A DNA stretch of 33,013 bases, taken from the NCBI GenBank assembly GCA_022562795.1, contig JADFOP010000023.1:1-33013 (forward strand), given 5' to 3'. A model generated the notes under the pieces. The model worked only from the letters and a program-made list of their open reading frames with translations. It was not told the origin of the DNA and made no database searches. Source of the stretch: Nitrospinota bacterium (lineage in GTDB: Bacteria > JADFOP01). The translations under genes and the position numbers were made by a program. This document shows positions 14,726 to 22,432 of the stretch, in pieces. Every line of letters starts with the position of its first letter. Position 1 is the stretch's first letter.

Positions 14726-16354
14726 ATGAGGAAGGTATTTATCGCGAGCGTGGGCACGCTCCTGGTACTTTTCCTCGCCACTTCCGGTTACCCGGCACAG
14801 GGTGCGGCAGCGGTGCAGGCTTCAGGAGACATCACGCTCCACTTCGGCATTCAGCAAGAGAACGACTACGAGGTCCGGGACAACTACGACCTCGACAACG
14901 GCCTGACCGACGGCTGTACGAGCCGACTGTTCAGGGGTGAACACGCGACAGACGGGTTCTTCACCCAAGAAACGCGTCTCATCTTCCAGGGCTCCCAGGG
15001 CGACATCTGGAAGGCGCGGATCACCCTGGAAAGCGCAGGAAACGAGGTTCCGTTGGGGGATCAGGAGCAAGTCAACATTCAGATAGAGAGGGCCTGGGCG
15101 GACATCAAAATCTACGACACGCCGGTCCGCGTCAAGCTTGGCGCCCCTCTGTGGGACCAGCTCGATCCTTTCCGGCTGATCTGGTCCGATGACGATATGG
15201 GGATCAAAGTTTACGCCACCCACGGTAACATCTCGTGGGCATTCTGGTGGTTGAAGGAAAATGAGTCGAACAACGCCGGCATCTCCGGCCACGAAGCTGG
15301 CCGCGACGGCGACCAGGACTACTACCTGGCCCGCGTGGACCTCGACTTCGGCTCCTTCCAGGTCAGCCCGATTTTCGGCTACGTCCGGAACCGCACCGCA
15401 GTCAAGGATGCTCGGTGGGGCAGGGGCGTAAACGGCGACTTCTCGAACGATACCACCGTCATGGTGGCTGACGAGAACATTTACTACCCGGGCGTCATCG
15501 CCAAGGGCACCTTTGGGCCTGTCTCCTTCATCGGCGAGTTCGCCGCGGCCCTGGGTGAGATCGGCGACGACTCGTCCGTGGACTCCCAGCGCGAGCAGGA
15601 TGTCTCGGCCTTCATGGCTGCCGTCGACATCGGCGTGAAGCTCGGCGCCTGGACGCCCCACTTCGGTATCATCTGGATGTCGGGTGACGATAACCCGCTC
15701 GACGATGACGCAGAGGCCTGGGCGCCCATAGCGTCCGACAACGAGAACCTCCTCGGCACGCGCGGCATCATTATGGACGACTCGATCGGCGTGCTTGAAA
15801 TCTCCGACGACGCCCTCACGGCGGACGGCGTCAGCCCGACGTCCCGGCAGTTCTTCACCCAGCCGGGCATCATCGCCGTGTTTGCGGGGCTTAAGGGTCG
15901 GCCGACGAAGAAGATCAAGACCGACCTCAACCTCGTCTACTTCCAGTGGGATTCGGAGAAGCAGTTCGAGTACAGGGACGGGATCGTGACTACGGTAAAC
16001 TGCGACGGTAGCGCTGACTGTCCCAACACCACGTTCACCAACGCGGTTGCCGATTCGTCCGGGCTCGTCACTACAATTGACGACGAGGTCGGCTGGGAGC
16101 TCAACGGCCAGGTCACTTACACCTACAACAAGCACGTGACGCTGACCATGGCGGCGGCCGTCTTCTGGCCGGGTGACGGTGCTGAGCAAGTGGCCCAGTG
16201 CATCAACGCCATTGACAGTCAAGGGAGCGTCAACAGCACCCCTGCTCATATCGGGTCCCCTATCACTGGTTGTAGCCCTAAAGGGGAAATCACCAACGAG
16301 CGTGGCGACGACGAGGCCTTTAACATCGAGGTGGAGCTGCTGGTGCAGTTCTAA
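14726..16354 (+). CDS. Outer-membrane beta-barrel porin-like protein
   Basis: 542 residues with a signal peptide (about 1-30: basic MRK, hydrophobic core, then YPAQGAAA). The mature part alternates polar and hydrophobic residues in short strands (for example VRVKLGAPLW, ITLESAG, YYLARVDLDFGSFQVSPIFGYV), is rich in Asp and aromatic residues, and ends in Phe (ELLVQF), the usual C-terminal signal for BAM-dependent insertion. A strong site GGAGGT lies six bases before the ATG. It has its own promoter and terminator, and codon choice in the body looks like that of a well-expressed gene. Substrate cannot be told; I do not assign a named porin family. Confidence 0.8.
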   Translation: MRKVFIASVGTLLVLFLATSGYPAQGAAAVQASGDITLHFGIQQENDYEVRDNYDLDNGLTDGCTSRLFRGEHATDGFFTQETRLIFQGSQGDIWKARITLESAGNEVPLGDQEQVNIQIERAWADIKIYDTPVRVKLGAPLWDQLDPFRLIWSDDDMGIKVYATHGNISWAFWWLKENESNNAGISGHEAGRDGDQDYYLARVDLDFGSFQVSPIFGYVRNRTAVKDARWGRGVNGDFSNDTTVMVADENIYYPGVIAKGTFGPVSFIGEFAAALGEIGDDSSVDSQREQDVSAFMAAVDIGVKLGAWTPHFGIIWMSGDDNPLDDDAEAWAPIASDNENLLGTRGIIMDDSIGVLEISDDALTADGVSPTSRQFFTQPGIIAVFAGLKGRPTKKIKTDLNLVYFQWDSEKQFEYRDGIVTTVNCDGSADCPNTTFTNAVADSSGLVTTIDDEVGWELNGQVTYTYNKHVTLTMAAAVFWPGDGAEQVAQCINAIDSQGSVNSTPAHIGSPITGCSPKGEITNERGDDEAFNIEVELLVQF

Positions 16355-16377
16355 CCATCTGCCTCCTTCACTCTTTC

Positions 16378-16414
16378 CCGAGGCCCCCTGCTCTTCACGG
16401 GCAGGGGGCCTCGG
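16378..16414 (+). terminator. Hairpin terminator after the porin gene
   Basis: CCGAGGCCCCCTGC pairs perfectly with GCAGGGGGCCTCGG (14 pairs) around a nine-base loop, 24 bases after the porin stop. No long T run follows, so it may act as an RNA 3'-end stabiliser as much as a terminator. Confidence 0.65.
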
Positions 16415-16440
16415 CCTGTTTGGGGAATGGGGCAGCCCCT

Positions 16441-16466
16441 GTAGGGACAGGGCTTGTCCCTGTCCG
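16441..16466. repeat. Single REP-like palindrome
   Basis: First-half hairpin of the repeat pair only (GTAGGGACAGGG-CTTGT-CCCTGTCCG layout), identical in its core to the left half of 14254-14311. It lies 24 bases left of repeat copy 2. Confidence 0.8.
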
Positions 16467-16489
16467 TGCGTATGAAGGGCGAGCCTTGC

Positions 16490-16547
16490 GTAGGGACAGG
16501 GTTTATCCCTGTCCGAAACGACGGACAGCCACAAGGGCTGTCCCTAC
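16490..16547. repeat. Paired REP-like palindromes, copy 2 (at the RAYT 3' end)
   Basis: Same 58-base layout as 14254-14311, with TTTAT instead of CTTGT in the first loop. The RAYT stop codon (16544-16546) falls inside its last bases, so the transposase gene ends within its own repeat. Confidence 0.85.
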
Positions 16548-17026
16548 AGGTTGGGATCTGGGATACCCAGGCTAGACCAGCGGTATTCCTCCCATGTCTC
16601 GACCATCCCTTTGCGCACCTGGTTATGGACAATATACTCTGCTACTCGCTCGATGCTCTCTTCCCGCCGAAGGACGTGATCGTAGAATCTCCCTTGCCAA
16701 AGCTTCCCTGGCAGGCCCGTCCTCCATGCCAGACGGGTGCTGAGCCCTTTGAATCGCCCAACCCAATCCGTAAGGGAAAGACCGTCACCCGGCATCTCCG
16801 CGAGCAAATGGATGTGGTCTGGCATGAGGCAGTAGGCGTGGAGCATGACGCGCTCTCTGCGAGCGTGGTTCACAAGGAGGGTAAGAAGCGCTCGGTTCAG
16901 GGGGGAATCGATGAAGACGTTCCGTTGGTGAAGGGTGCAGATGGTGACAAAGTAGCACCTGGGCTCAGAATAATCGAAACCTTGCAAGCGGGGAGATGTT
17001 CTTTGTGAGGGATGTTCTCGTCGCAT
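16544..17026 (-). CDS. REP-associated tyrosine transposase (RAYT, Y1/HUH family)
   Basis: Single-stranded DNA transposase-like protein that nicks REP hairpins through a tyrosine. 160 residues is normal length. The metal-binding HUH motif is H71-I-H73 in CLMPDHIHLLAEM, and the nucleophile is Y131 in ERVAEYIVHNQVRKGMV. WQGRFYDHVLR and the C-terminal YRWSSLG are family features. Intact and free of stops. It is bracketed by the palindromic repeats at 16441-16547 and 17122-17180, which are its expected substrates. RAYTs are usually single-copy, domesticated genes that spread their REPs rather than themselves. Confidence 0.92.
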   Translation of the reverse strand: MRREHPSQRTSPRLQGFDYSEPRCYFVTICTLHQRNVFIDSPLNRALLTLLVNHARRERVMLHAYCLMPDHIHLLAEMPGDGLSLTDWVGRFKGLSTRLAWRTGLPGKLWQGRFYDHVLRREESIERVAEYIVHNQVRKGMVETWEEYRWSSLGIPDPNL

Positions 17027-17121
17027 ACATTGATGACGAGGGAACGCGGGAAAATATTACAATTATCACCCTGATAATGAGAACGGCGGACTCGGCCTTT
17101 ATTGAGAATGGGGCAGACGAT

Positions 17122-17180
17122 GTAGGGACGGGGTTTATCCCTGTCCGAAAAAAACGGACACCCATTAAGGGTGTCCCTAT
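17122..17180. repeat. Paired REP-like palindromes, copy 3 (upstream of RAYT)
   Basis: 59-base variant: first hairpin with GGGACGGGGTTTATCCC, second with GGACACCC-ATTAA-GGGTGTCC, spacer A-rich. Several arm changes are compensated on the other side, showing that pairing is kept under selection. Confidence 0.8.
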
Positions 17181-17234
17181 AGAAAGCAATGCTAAAAGGT
17201 GTCGGGGTGTGGGGCCACCTCGACTTTGGTAAGG

Positions 17235-17257
17235 CGGACAGCCGTAAAGGCTGTCCG
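17235..17257. repeat. Single REP-like palindrome beside larE
   Basis: CGGACAGCC-GTAAA-GGCTGTCCG, nine perfect pairs, five bases from the larE stop. It corresponds to the second-half hairpin of the pair. On the minus strand it could act as a weak terminator for larE, though no T run follows. Confidence 0.75.
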
Positions 17258-17262
17258 TGAGC

Positions 17263-18099
17263 TCAGGCCTCGTCAGATAGGCGGCTGCGCTTGAGCAAAG
17301 GCTCGTTCATCGAGCCCGAGCGGAAGCCCTCGAGATCGAGGGTCACGTAGCAGTAGCCGAGCTCCTTGAGGCTTTTGGTTACCCGCTCGACGAGGCCGTC
17401 GCGAAAGAGGCGCTCGAAATCAGCCGGGCCTAGCTCCAGCCGGGCGATGTCTCCGTGGTGGCGGACCCGAAAGTGGGTGAACTGGAGCGAGCGCAGCACG
17501 TTTTCGGCGGCGTCCACTTGCTTGAGCTTATCCACGGTGATTTTATCTCCATAGGGAAAGCGCGACGAGAGGCATGCGAAGGACTGCTTCTCCCAGGTGG
17601 GGAGGCCGAGCTCGCGCGATAGGGTGCGGATATCGTCTTTGGTGAGGCCCGCCTCCTGGAGTGGGCTTCGGACCGCGTGCTCGCGGGCGGCCTTCCTGCC
17701 TGGCCGCCAGTCGCCAAGGTCGTCGACGTTGGAGCCGTCGAGCACGGTCTCGTAGCCTAGCTCTTTGGACAGGGCCGAAAGCCGTTCGAATAGCTCTGTT
17801 TTGCAGAAGTAGCACCGCTCCGGGGGGTTGTCTTCGAAGCCGGGCCGCTGTAGCTCGTAGGTCCGAATAACCCGGTGGGCCGCCCCCATGGAGCGGGCCA
17901 ACGCCTTGGCTTCTTCAAGCTCTGCGCTCGGGAGGGTCTCGCTCGAAGCGGTCACCGCCAGCACCTTCTCTCCCAGAGCCATGTGCGCCACCTTGAGAAG
18001 CAAGGTCGAGTCAACGCCGCCGCTGAAGGCGACCATCACCCGCCCCATATTTCCAATTACCGCTTGAAGCCTCTCGTACTTCTCTCTGAGTTCCGCCAT
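17263..18099 (-). CDS. larE: LarE-type ATP-dependent sulfur transferase (PP-loop)
   Basis: LarE proteins adenylate and sulfurate the pyridinium biscarboxylate precursor of the nickel-pincer cofactor of lactate racemase-type enzymes. 278 residues. The PP-loop SGGVDS is at 26-31. Three Cys stand out: C96 and C99 in RCYFCK and C176 in FACLSSRFPYG. A LarE with only the third Cys gives up that sulfur; as I recall, homologues with all three bind an iron-sulfur cluster and turn over. This one fits the second type. No larA, larB or larC lies in the window, so the acceptor enzyme must be elsewhere, or this is a broader sulfur transferase. Confidence 0.9.
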   Translation of the reverse strand: MAELREKYERLQAVIGNMGRVMVAFSGGVDSTLLLKVAHMALGEKVLAVTASSETLPSAELEEAKALARSMGAAHRVIRTYELQRPGFEDNPPERCYFCKTELFERLSALSKELGYETVLDGSNVDDLGDWRPGRKAAREHAVRSPLQEAGLTKDDIRTLSRELGLPTWEKQSFACLSSRFPYGDKITVDKLKQVDAAENVLRSLQFTHFRVRHHGDIARLELGPADFERLFRDGLVERVTKSLKELGYCYVTLDLEGFRSGSMNEPLLKRSRLSDEA

Positions 18100-18203
18100 T
18101 TGGTGGTCCCGGCCTTTTTCTGAGATACAGAGTAGGGAAGGGGCGCTACGAGGCTCCTCTCTCTCTCCATCTTATCCGGCCTCCAGCCCCCTTAAACGCC
18201 TCC

Positions 18204-18233
18204 AATCTAGGCCAGCCCACCCCGCCCTGTCAA
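18204..18233 (-). promoter_or_regulatory. Possible larE promoter overlapping an inverted repeat
   Basis: On the minus strand TTGACA (18228-18233) and TAGATT (18204-18209) are 18 bases apart. The -35 sits in the loop of CCCGCC...GGCGGG (18221-18239). A plus-strand TATACT at 18246-18251 may serve the divergent HAD gene. Confidence 0.4.
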
Positions 18234-18288
18234 GGCGGGTTGTGGTATACTCCTCCTTCATCCGGAACCCCTTGTGGGAGAAGGACCA

Positions 18289-19101
18289 TTGGAGTCTCAC
18301 GGCTGGGGGCTTCTGGCCCTCGATCTCGACGGTACGCTGCTTGACGACAACCTCGCCGTCAACCCCCGCGATAGGGCCGCCCTGGAGCGCGCCCGCGCCG
18401 GCGGGGTTGAGGTCACCCTGCTTACCGGCCGGATGCTTCCCTCGGTCTGGCCTTACCTGTCGGAGCTTCAGATTACCGCACCCGTCGTCCTCTACAACGG
18501 GGCGCTGATCCACGACCCTCGGCTGGGCCAGCAGACCGTCCTGGGGCGGCTGCCGCCTAAGCTGGCCTCCCGGCTCCTCGGCTTGGCCCGCCACCATCCC
18601 GTTGGCGCCCAGCTCTATATCGGCTCGGAGATCCTCATCGCCGAGGAGACCCCTGCCCAGCGCTCCTTCCTGGACCGCGAGCGTTTGACCGCACGGGAGG
18701 TCGATGACCTTTCCGATGCGGTGAGCGGCGAGCCCGTCAAACTCCTCTTCATCGGCGAGCCTTCCGTGCTCGACGACCTGGAGCGCCGGTGGGGGCCCCT
18801 GGTGGCGGGCGAAGCGAGGCTTGTGCGCAGCCAGACGAACTACCTCGAGTGTCTCGCTCCCAACGTCAATAAGGGTGTGGCCCTCAAAGTGGTGGCGCGC
18901 AGCCTCAATACGTCCATGGAGGCGGTAATCGCTGTTGGTGACCAGCCCAACGACGTCGAGATGATTGCCGAGGCGGGCCTGGGTGTGGCTGTGGCCAACG
19001 CTCATGAGGCCTGCAGGGCGGCCGCCGATGTGGTGCTCGAGCGAACAAACAACGAGGCAGCCGTCGAGGAGGTCGTGGAGCGGTTTCTCAAGTTAGGCTA
19101 A
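18289..19101 (+). CDS. Cof-type HAD-superfamily phosphatase
   Basis: Haloacid-dehalogenase hydrolase of the Cof subfamily (cap type C2), which dephosphorylate small sugar or cofactor phosphates in the cytoplasm. Motif I is LDLDGTLLDDN, motif II is LLTGR, motif III Lys is in NKGVALKVV, and motif IV is VGDQPNDVEMIAEAGLGVAVANA. About 270 residues, the usual length. The TTG at 18289 follows GGAGAAGGA closely and is preferred; a GTG at 18274 without a ribosome site would add five residues. It is divergent from larE. Substrate unknown. Confidence 0.9.
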   Translation: MESHGWGLLALDLDGTLLDDNLAVNPRDRAALERARAGGVEVTLLTGRMLPSVWPYLSELQITAPVVLYNGALIHDPRLGQQTVLGRLPPKLASRLLGLARHHPVGAQLYIGSEILIAEETPAQRSFLDRERLTAREVDDLSDAVSGEPVKLLFIGEPSVLDDLERRWGPLVAGEARLVRSQTNYLECLAPNVNKGVALKVVARSLNTSMEAVIAVGDQPNDVEMIAEAGLGVAVANAHEACRAAADVVLERTNNEAAVEEVVERFLKLG

Positions 19102-19129
19102 GAGTTGGCTTTAGGAATGAGGAACAACT

Positions 19130-19396
19130 CTATGCCTCGATGCCTTCCTGGTAGGCCTTGAGGCAGGTCTTAGAGCAGAAGTAGTGCTCCTCGCCCCGGA
19201 CCGTGCTCTTTATGCCCGCTGCAATCGGCAGGTAGACCCCGCACTGAGGGTCTCTAACCAATAGCTCCTCGGTTGGGCCGCGCTGGGGCGCACGGCGTCT
19301 CGGCTTGCTCCCGGGCAGCTGGGGCCTAAATAGGGTCCGGACGATTTGGAGGACGATAAGTCCGATAATGGCGTAGAGCAACGCTCGGGAGATCAT
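19130..19396 (-). CDS. Small membrane protein with YHS/TRASH-like Cys motif
   Basis: 88 residues. One N-terminal membrane segment (about 5-22), a basic Pro/Arg linker, then a metal-binding-like module: DPQCGVYLP, and HYFCSKTCLKAYQ. The spacing (C, then C-x3-C about 28 residues later) is that of PP0621/YHS-type small proteins, which probably bind zinc or iron. The module should face the cytoplasm by the positive-inside rule. Function unknown. It is convergent with the HAD gene, 28 bases apart. Confidence 0.75.
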   Translation of the reverse strand: MISRALLYAIIGLIVLQIVRTLFRPQLPGSKPRRRAPQRGPTEELLVRDPQCGVYLPIAAGIKSTVRGEEHYFCSKTCLKAYQEGIEA

Positions 19397-19561
19397 GGCC
19401 CGCTCACGCTACCATGGAGCCCGCTGAGGTGTCAACGGAGGGCGCTTCTCCCAATCGGTCTGAGGCGCGCTACCTGCCGGGGGGTGAGAAAAGCCCTTGC
19501 ACCCGCAGCGCCGCTGGCCTATACTGCCCACTCTTCAGATGGGACGTGGAGAACGACGAGC

Positions 19562-20002
19562 ATGGAGACGAGCAAGCGACCCCGCGATGGACGCGACCAG
19601 GCCCGCAAACGCCTCGTTATCACCAGTTGCGAAGTAACGCCCATCGATGCTCATGGTTTCGGCCACGGGGTGCGAGGTTTGGCCACCATCACCCTCAACA
19701 ACGCCCTCGTGCTTAGAAGCCTGCGGATCATGAAGGACCGCAACAGCGAGCTAACCGTTGCCTACCCTTCCCAGTTGGGCCGCGACAAGACCACCTACGA
19801 CTTGGTCGAGCCCAAGAGCGAAAGCCTTCGGAAGGAGATATCCATCCGGGTTCTCGACGAGTACGCCAGAGCCGTCGCTCGGACCGAGTCCGCCGAGGCT
19901 CCTGAGTCGGAGCCTGCAGAACCCGAGCCCACCGAAGATTCTCCTGAGACTCAATTGATCGAGCCAGCCTCCGAACCTTCGCCTTCTGAAGCCACACCCT
20001 AG
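19562..20002 (+). CDS. SpoVG-like protein with acidic tail
   Basis: 146 residues. Residues about 18-104 align by eye with SpoVG: ITSCEVTPID, GLATITLNNALVLRSLRIMKD, LTVAYPSQ, and KESLRKEISIRVLDEYARAV-like end. SpoVG-family proteins bind nucleic acid and influence septation or gene regulation in Firmicutes, and occur in several non-sporulating Gram-negative phyla. The last 40 residues are Glu/Pro/Ser-rich and probably disordered, an addition not found in typical SpoVG. The ATG is preceded by GGAG about 11 bases upstream. Confidence 0.8.
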   Translation: METSKRPRDGRDQARKRLVITSCEVTPIDAHGFGHGVRGLATITLNNALVLRSLRIMKDRNSELTVAYPSQLGRDKTTYDLVEPKSESLRKEISIRVLDEYARAVARTESAEAPESEPAEPEPTEDSPETQLIEPASEPSPSEATP

Positions 20003-20122
20003 GAGCCGACCACTTCAATCGGCAATCTCTAACAGACCCACCACAGTTTATTTGCCCGAGCGGTCTCCACCTCCTCCAATATCTATGTTAGAGGAGTATC
20101 CCTTGTAAAATCAATGAGTAGC

Positions 20123-20152
20123 TTGACACTTGAAGAATCACGATGGTAGACT
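20123..20152 (+). promoter_or_regulatory. Possible vegetative promoter of the ECF operon
   Basis: TTGACA at 20123-20128 and TAGACT at 20147-20152, spacer 18. It would give basal transcription from a point upstream of the sigma-E-like promoter. Confidence 0.4.
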
Positions 20153-20186
20153 GCCGCCTCAGCTCGGCCCCGACGGTCGAGTTTTG

Positions 20187-20216
20187 GGAACTTTTGACCC
20201 CGGAAAGCGTGTCTAA
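20187..20216 (+). promoter_or_regulatory. Sigma-E-like promoter, probable autoregulation
   Basis: GGAACTT (20187-20193) and GTCTAA (20211-20216) with 17 bases between. These match the known sigma-E -35 and -10 elements closely, at slightly long spacing, and lie 53 bases before the sigma gene. Autoregulation by the encoded factor is the simple reading. Confidence 0.6.
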
Positions 20217-20269
20217 GCAAGTGATGATGAACGCGCTTCCGAGCTAGAGATAAAGGAAGCGAGGAGACG

Positions 20270-20851
20270 GTGGATCAGGATGTTTTCCTGGTTGAGAGGT
20301 GCCTCGGCGGTGATGAGGAAGCCTGCGAGACGCTGGTGCGTCGATACCAGGACCGGGTTTTCTCCCTCGTCTATAGCATTATAGGCGGAACCGACCAGGT
20401 AGAGGACATCGCCCAAGAGGCCTTCCTCAAGGCCTTTCGGTCCCTGAAGAGCTTCCGTGGGGGGTCGAGCTTCTACACCTGGCTCTACCGCATCACGGTG
20501 AACACGGCCTTGAACGCCCTGCGCTCCAAGGGGCGCAGGCAGGAAGCATCCCTTGAGGACCTGGGAGGACTTGAGTTCCTGGTCGATCCTGACGTCGGGC
20601 CGGCAGAGTCTGCTGCCCGTCGACAGCTCGCCAGTCGGGTGAGGGAAGCGATCGATCGGCTGGACGAGCAGTACCGGACAATCGTCTACCTGCGGGAGCT
20701 TGAGGACTTAAGCTACGAGGAGATTGCCGAGGTGGTAGAGCTTCCAGTGGGCACCGTTAAGAGCCGACTATTTCGGGCCCGACAGCATCTAAAAGAGCTC
20801 CTTGAGGACCTCTTGCCCGCTCCGGCGCGCGAAAGAGGGACGTCCTCGTGA
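20270..20851 (+). CDS. rpoE: ECF RNA polymerase sigma factor (RpoE-like)
   Basis: 193 residues. Region 2 (about 22-90: LVRRYQDRVFSLVYSIIGGTDQVEDIAQEAFLKAF, then FYTWLYRITVNTALNALR) opens the -10. Region 4 (about 125-180: LDEQYRTIVYLRELEDLSYEEIAEVVELPVGTVKSRLFRAR) binds the -35. The GTG start follows GAGGAG. The next three genes are an anti-sigma factor, an RseB-like protein and a DegP-type protease, the standard envelope-stress arrangement. The start of the anti-sigma gene overlaps the stop by four bases. Confidence 0.94.
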   Translation: MDQDVFLVERCLGGDEEACETLVRRYQDRVFSLVYSIIGGTDQVEDIAQEAFLKAFRSLKSFRGGSSFYTWLYRITVNTALNALRSKGRRQEASLEDLGGLEFLVDPDVGPAESAARRQLASRVREAIDRLDEQYRTIVYLRELEDLSYEEIAEVVELPVGTVKSRLFRARQHLKELLEDLLPAPARERGTSS

Positions 20852-21348
20852 CGACGTGTCTGAAAGTACAGGAATGGGTTTCCGCACGCCTTGACGGCGA
20901 GGCGGCGCCCGACGAGGCGGCCACCGTTGAGGATCATTTGAAATCCTGTGGGGTGTGCTTGCGGGAGGCCAACAAGCTATCGGCCCTGAAAGCCTTAGTG
21001 GCCCAAGGGTTCGAATCGGCTCCCGTCCCCCATCCCCCGCCGATGTTCGCTGCTCGAGTGGCGGCCAACATCCGGCCCGTCCGCCGGTGGCCCTTCGCCT
21101 GGCCTGCCCTGGCCGCCGCCGCCGCCGCGAGCTTTGCCTTGGTCTGGTTTCTTGCAAGCGGATCGGTCAACCAGGAGCTATTGAGCATATACGAGCTTAA
21201 GCCGGTTGAGCCCACTGCGGTTTCCGTGGCCTATAGGTCCGAGCCTCCTTCAGTGGAACACTACTTGGAGGTGCACGTCAGGGAGGCGAACAGCGCTCCG
21301 CCCGTGGGCCCGCAGGGAATGGTTGAGTATGTGGGCTTCCGTCGCTAG
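20848..21348 (+). CDS. Membrane anti-sigma factor with zinc-finger-like domain
   Basis: 166 residues. The cytoplasmic N-terminus has the ZAS signature H-x3-C-x2-C in DHLKSCGVC (about 31-39), and a membrane helix follows at about 84-103 (WPALAAAAAASFALVWFLA). The periplasmic tail is short. It should hold the sigma factor inactive until cut in response to envelope damage, the RseA role. The GTG start overlaps the sigma stop. Sequence outside the ZAS motif is not RseA-like, so the symbol is left blank. Confidence 0.85.
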   Translation: MTTCLKVQEWVSARLDGEAAPDEAATVEDHLKSCGVCLREANKLSALKALVAQGFESAPVPHPPPMFAARVAANIRPVRRWPFAWPALAAAAAASFALVWFLASGSVNQELLSIYELKPVEPTAVSVAYRSEPPSVEHYLEVHVREANSAPPVGPQGMVEYVGFRR

Positions 21349-22357
21349 GCGCCTAACGGCGGCTCTGGCCCTCGCAATGGTTGCGGGAGTGGCCTTTGCG
21401 GGCACTGCAGCCGCCGATGAGGTTACAGCGGTTCTTGAGAAGCTCACACGAGCTCAACTCACCCTTTCCTACCAGGGCCAAAAACACGTCTTCAACTTTT
21501 ATTCCTCCACCCCCAAGCTCACAACCTACCGAATAACTCATACCCCATCGGGCGAGCGGCGGGAATATAGCGGCGCCCGAGCACCCGTCATCGTCATCGA
21601 CGACGGCCGCTACCAATGGGTATACCGTCCCAAGAAAGGCTTGGTTACCAGACGGTCGAGCCCCTCCGAGCCACTACGCCGCCGTCTGGCGTTGCGGAAC
21701 CTGGCCCTCCTTATGAAGAACTACCGAATGGAAATTCTTCAGGGTGATGCGAGGATGGGTGGGCGCTCCTGCATGGTGGCGAAGTTTACGCCCCGCTTTG
21801 GCGTGGGCCGCCCGGTCCGTACTCTATGGATTGATCGGGAAAAGGGGCTGCCCCTTAGGACCGAGGTTTACGATTCCCAAGGACTTCGGGTCATGACCTA
21901 TTTCTCCTCCATCACCTACGGCTCCCCTCCCTCCGATGATGCGCTGGCGCTCAAAGTCCCTCCGACGACCCGTTTGGAGACCGAGCCCGATGAAATGGTC
22001 CTCTCACCCAGGGACATCCCCAAGGCCGTGGGCTTTCCCGTTCGCCAGCCCAAGACTCTCCCGCCTGGATTCGCCCTCGTTGGAGCCAGGCTGAAGGGCA
22101 ACGGGCCCAATGCGGAACTTCGGATTCTGTACTCCGACGGCCTATCCACCATCAGCCTGTTCCAACGCCGCCGGGCGCTCCCCAGCCGCACCGGGAGTCC
22201 ACGAGCGACCACCGTGGCGCTTGGGGATACTGAGGGAAAGCTCTACCGCTTTGGCCTCCTCGGCATGGTCGAGTGGGAACGGCCGCCGGTTACATTCACG
22301 ATGGTCGGGGAGGTGAGCGATGAAGAATTGTTGGCGACGGCTAGAACCATCCCCTAG
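21329..22357 (+). CDS. MucB/RseB-like periplasmic regulator
   Basis: 342 residues from the ATG at 21329, inside the end of the anti-sigma gene; the frame opens earlier but the signal peptide (residues about 1-29, ending GTAAADE) fixes this start. The two-domain RseB layout is visible: LolA-like fold (about 30-215, YQGQKHVF, DGRYQWVYRPKKG, TLWIDREKGLPLRTEVYDSQG) and a C-terminal domain (about 235-340). RseB shields the anti-sigma factor from its protease and releases it on lipoprotein or LPS stress. The same job is inferred here. Confidence 0.85.
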   Translation: MWASVARRLTAALALAMVAGVAFAGTAAADEVTAVLEKLTRAQLTLSYQGQKHVFNFYSSTPKLTTYRITHTPSGERREYSGARAPVIVIDDGRYQWVYRPKKGLVTRRSSPSEPLRRRLALRNLALLMKNYRMEILQGDARMGGRSCMVAKFTPRFGVGRPVRTLWIDREKGLPLRTEVYDSQGLRVMTYFSSITYGSPPSDDALALKVPPTTRLETEPDEMVLSPRDIPKAVGFPVRQPKTLPPGFALVGARLKGNGPNAELRILYSDGLSTISLFQRRRALPSRTGSPRATTVALGDTEGKLYRFGLLGMVEWERPPVTFTMVGEVSDEELLATARTIP

Positions 22358-22432
22358 AGCCCTTGGGGGATCTATTGGGTAATGTTTAGGACACAGATAG
22401 GTAGAGAAAACGGCCTTTAGGAGGAGTAAGGA

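Noticed and set aside
14822-16534. 570-codon open frame antisense to the porin
   Set aside because: It is a shadow of the G+C-rich porin codons: Asp/Val/Arg-rich, with no domain, and the plus-strand frame has a signal peptide, ribosome site, promoter and C-terminal Phe.
14254-17257. CRISPR array or IS element ends for the GTCCCTAC palindromes
   Set aside because: There is no regular spacing, no cas gene and no DDE transposase. The RAYT and hairpin pairs explain them.
21206-21328. N-terminal extension of the RseB-like protein
   Set aside because: It overlaps the anti-sigma coding sequence in another frame, and the signal peptide begins at 21329.
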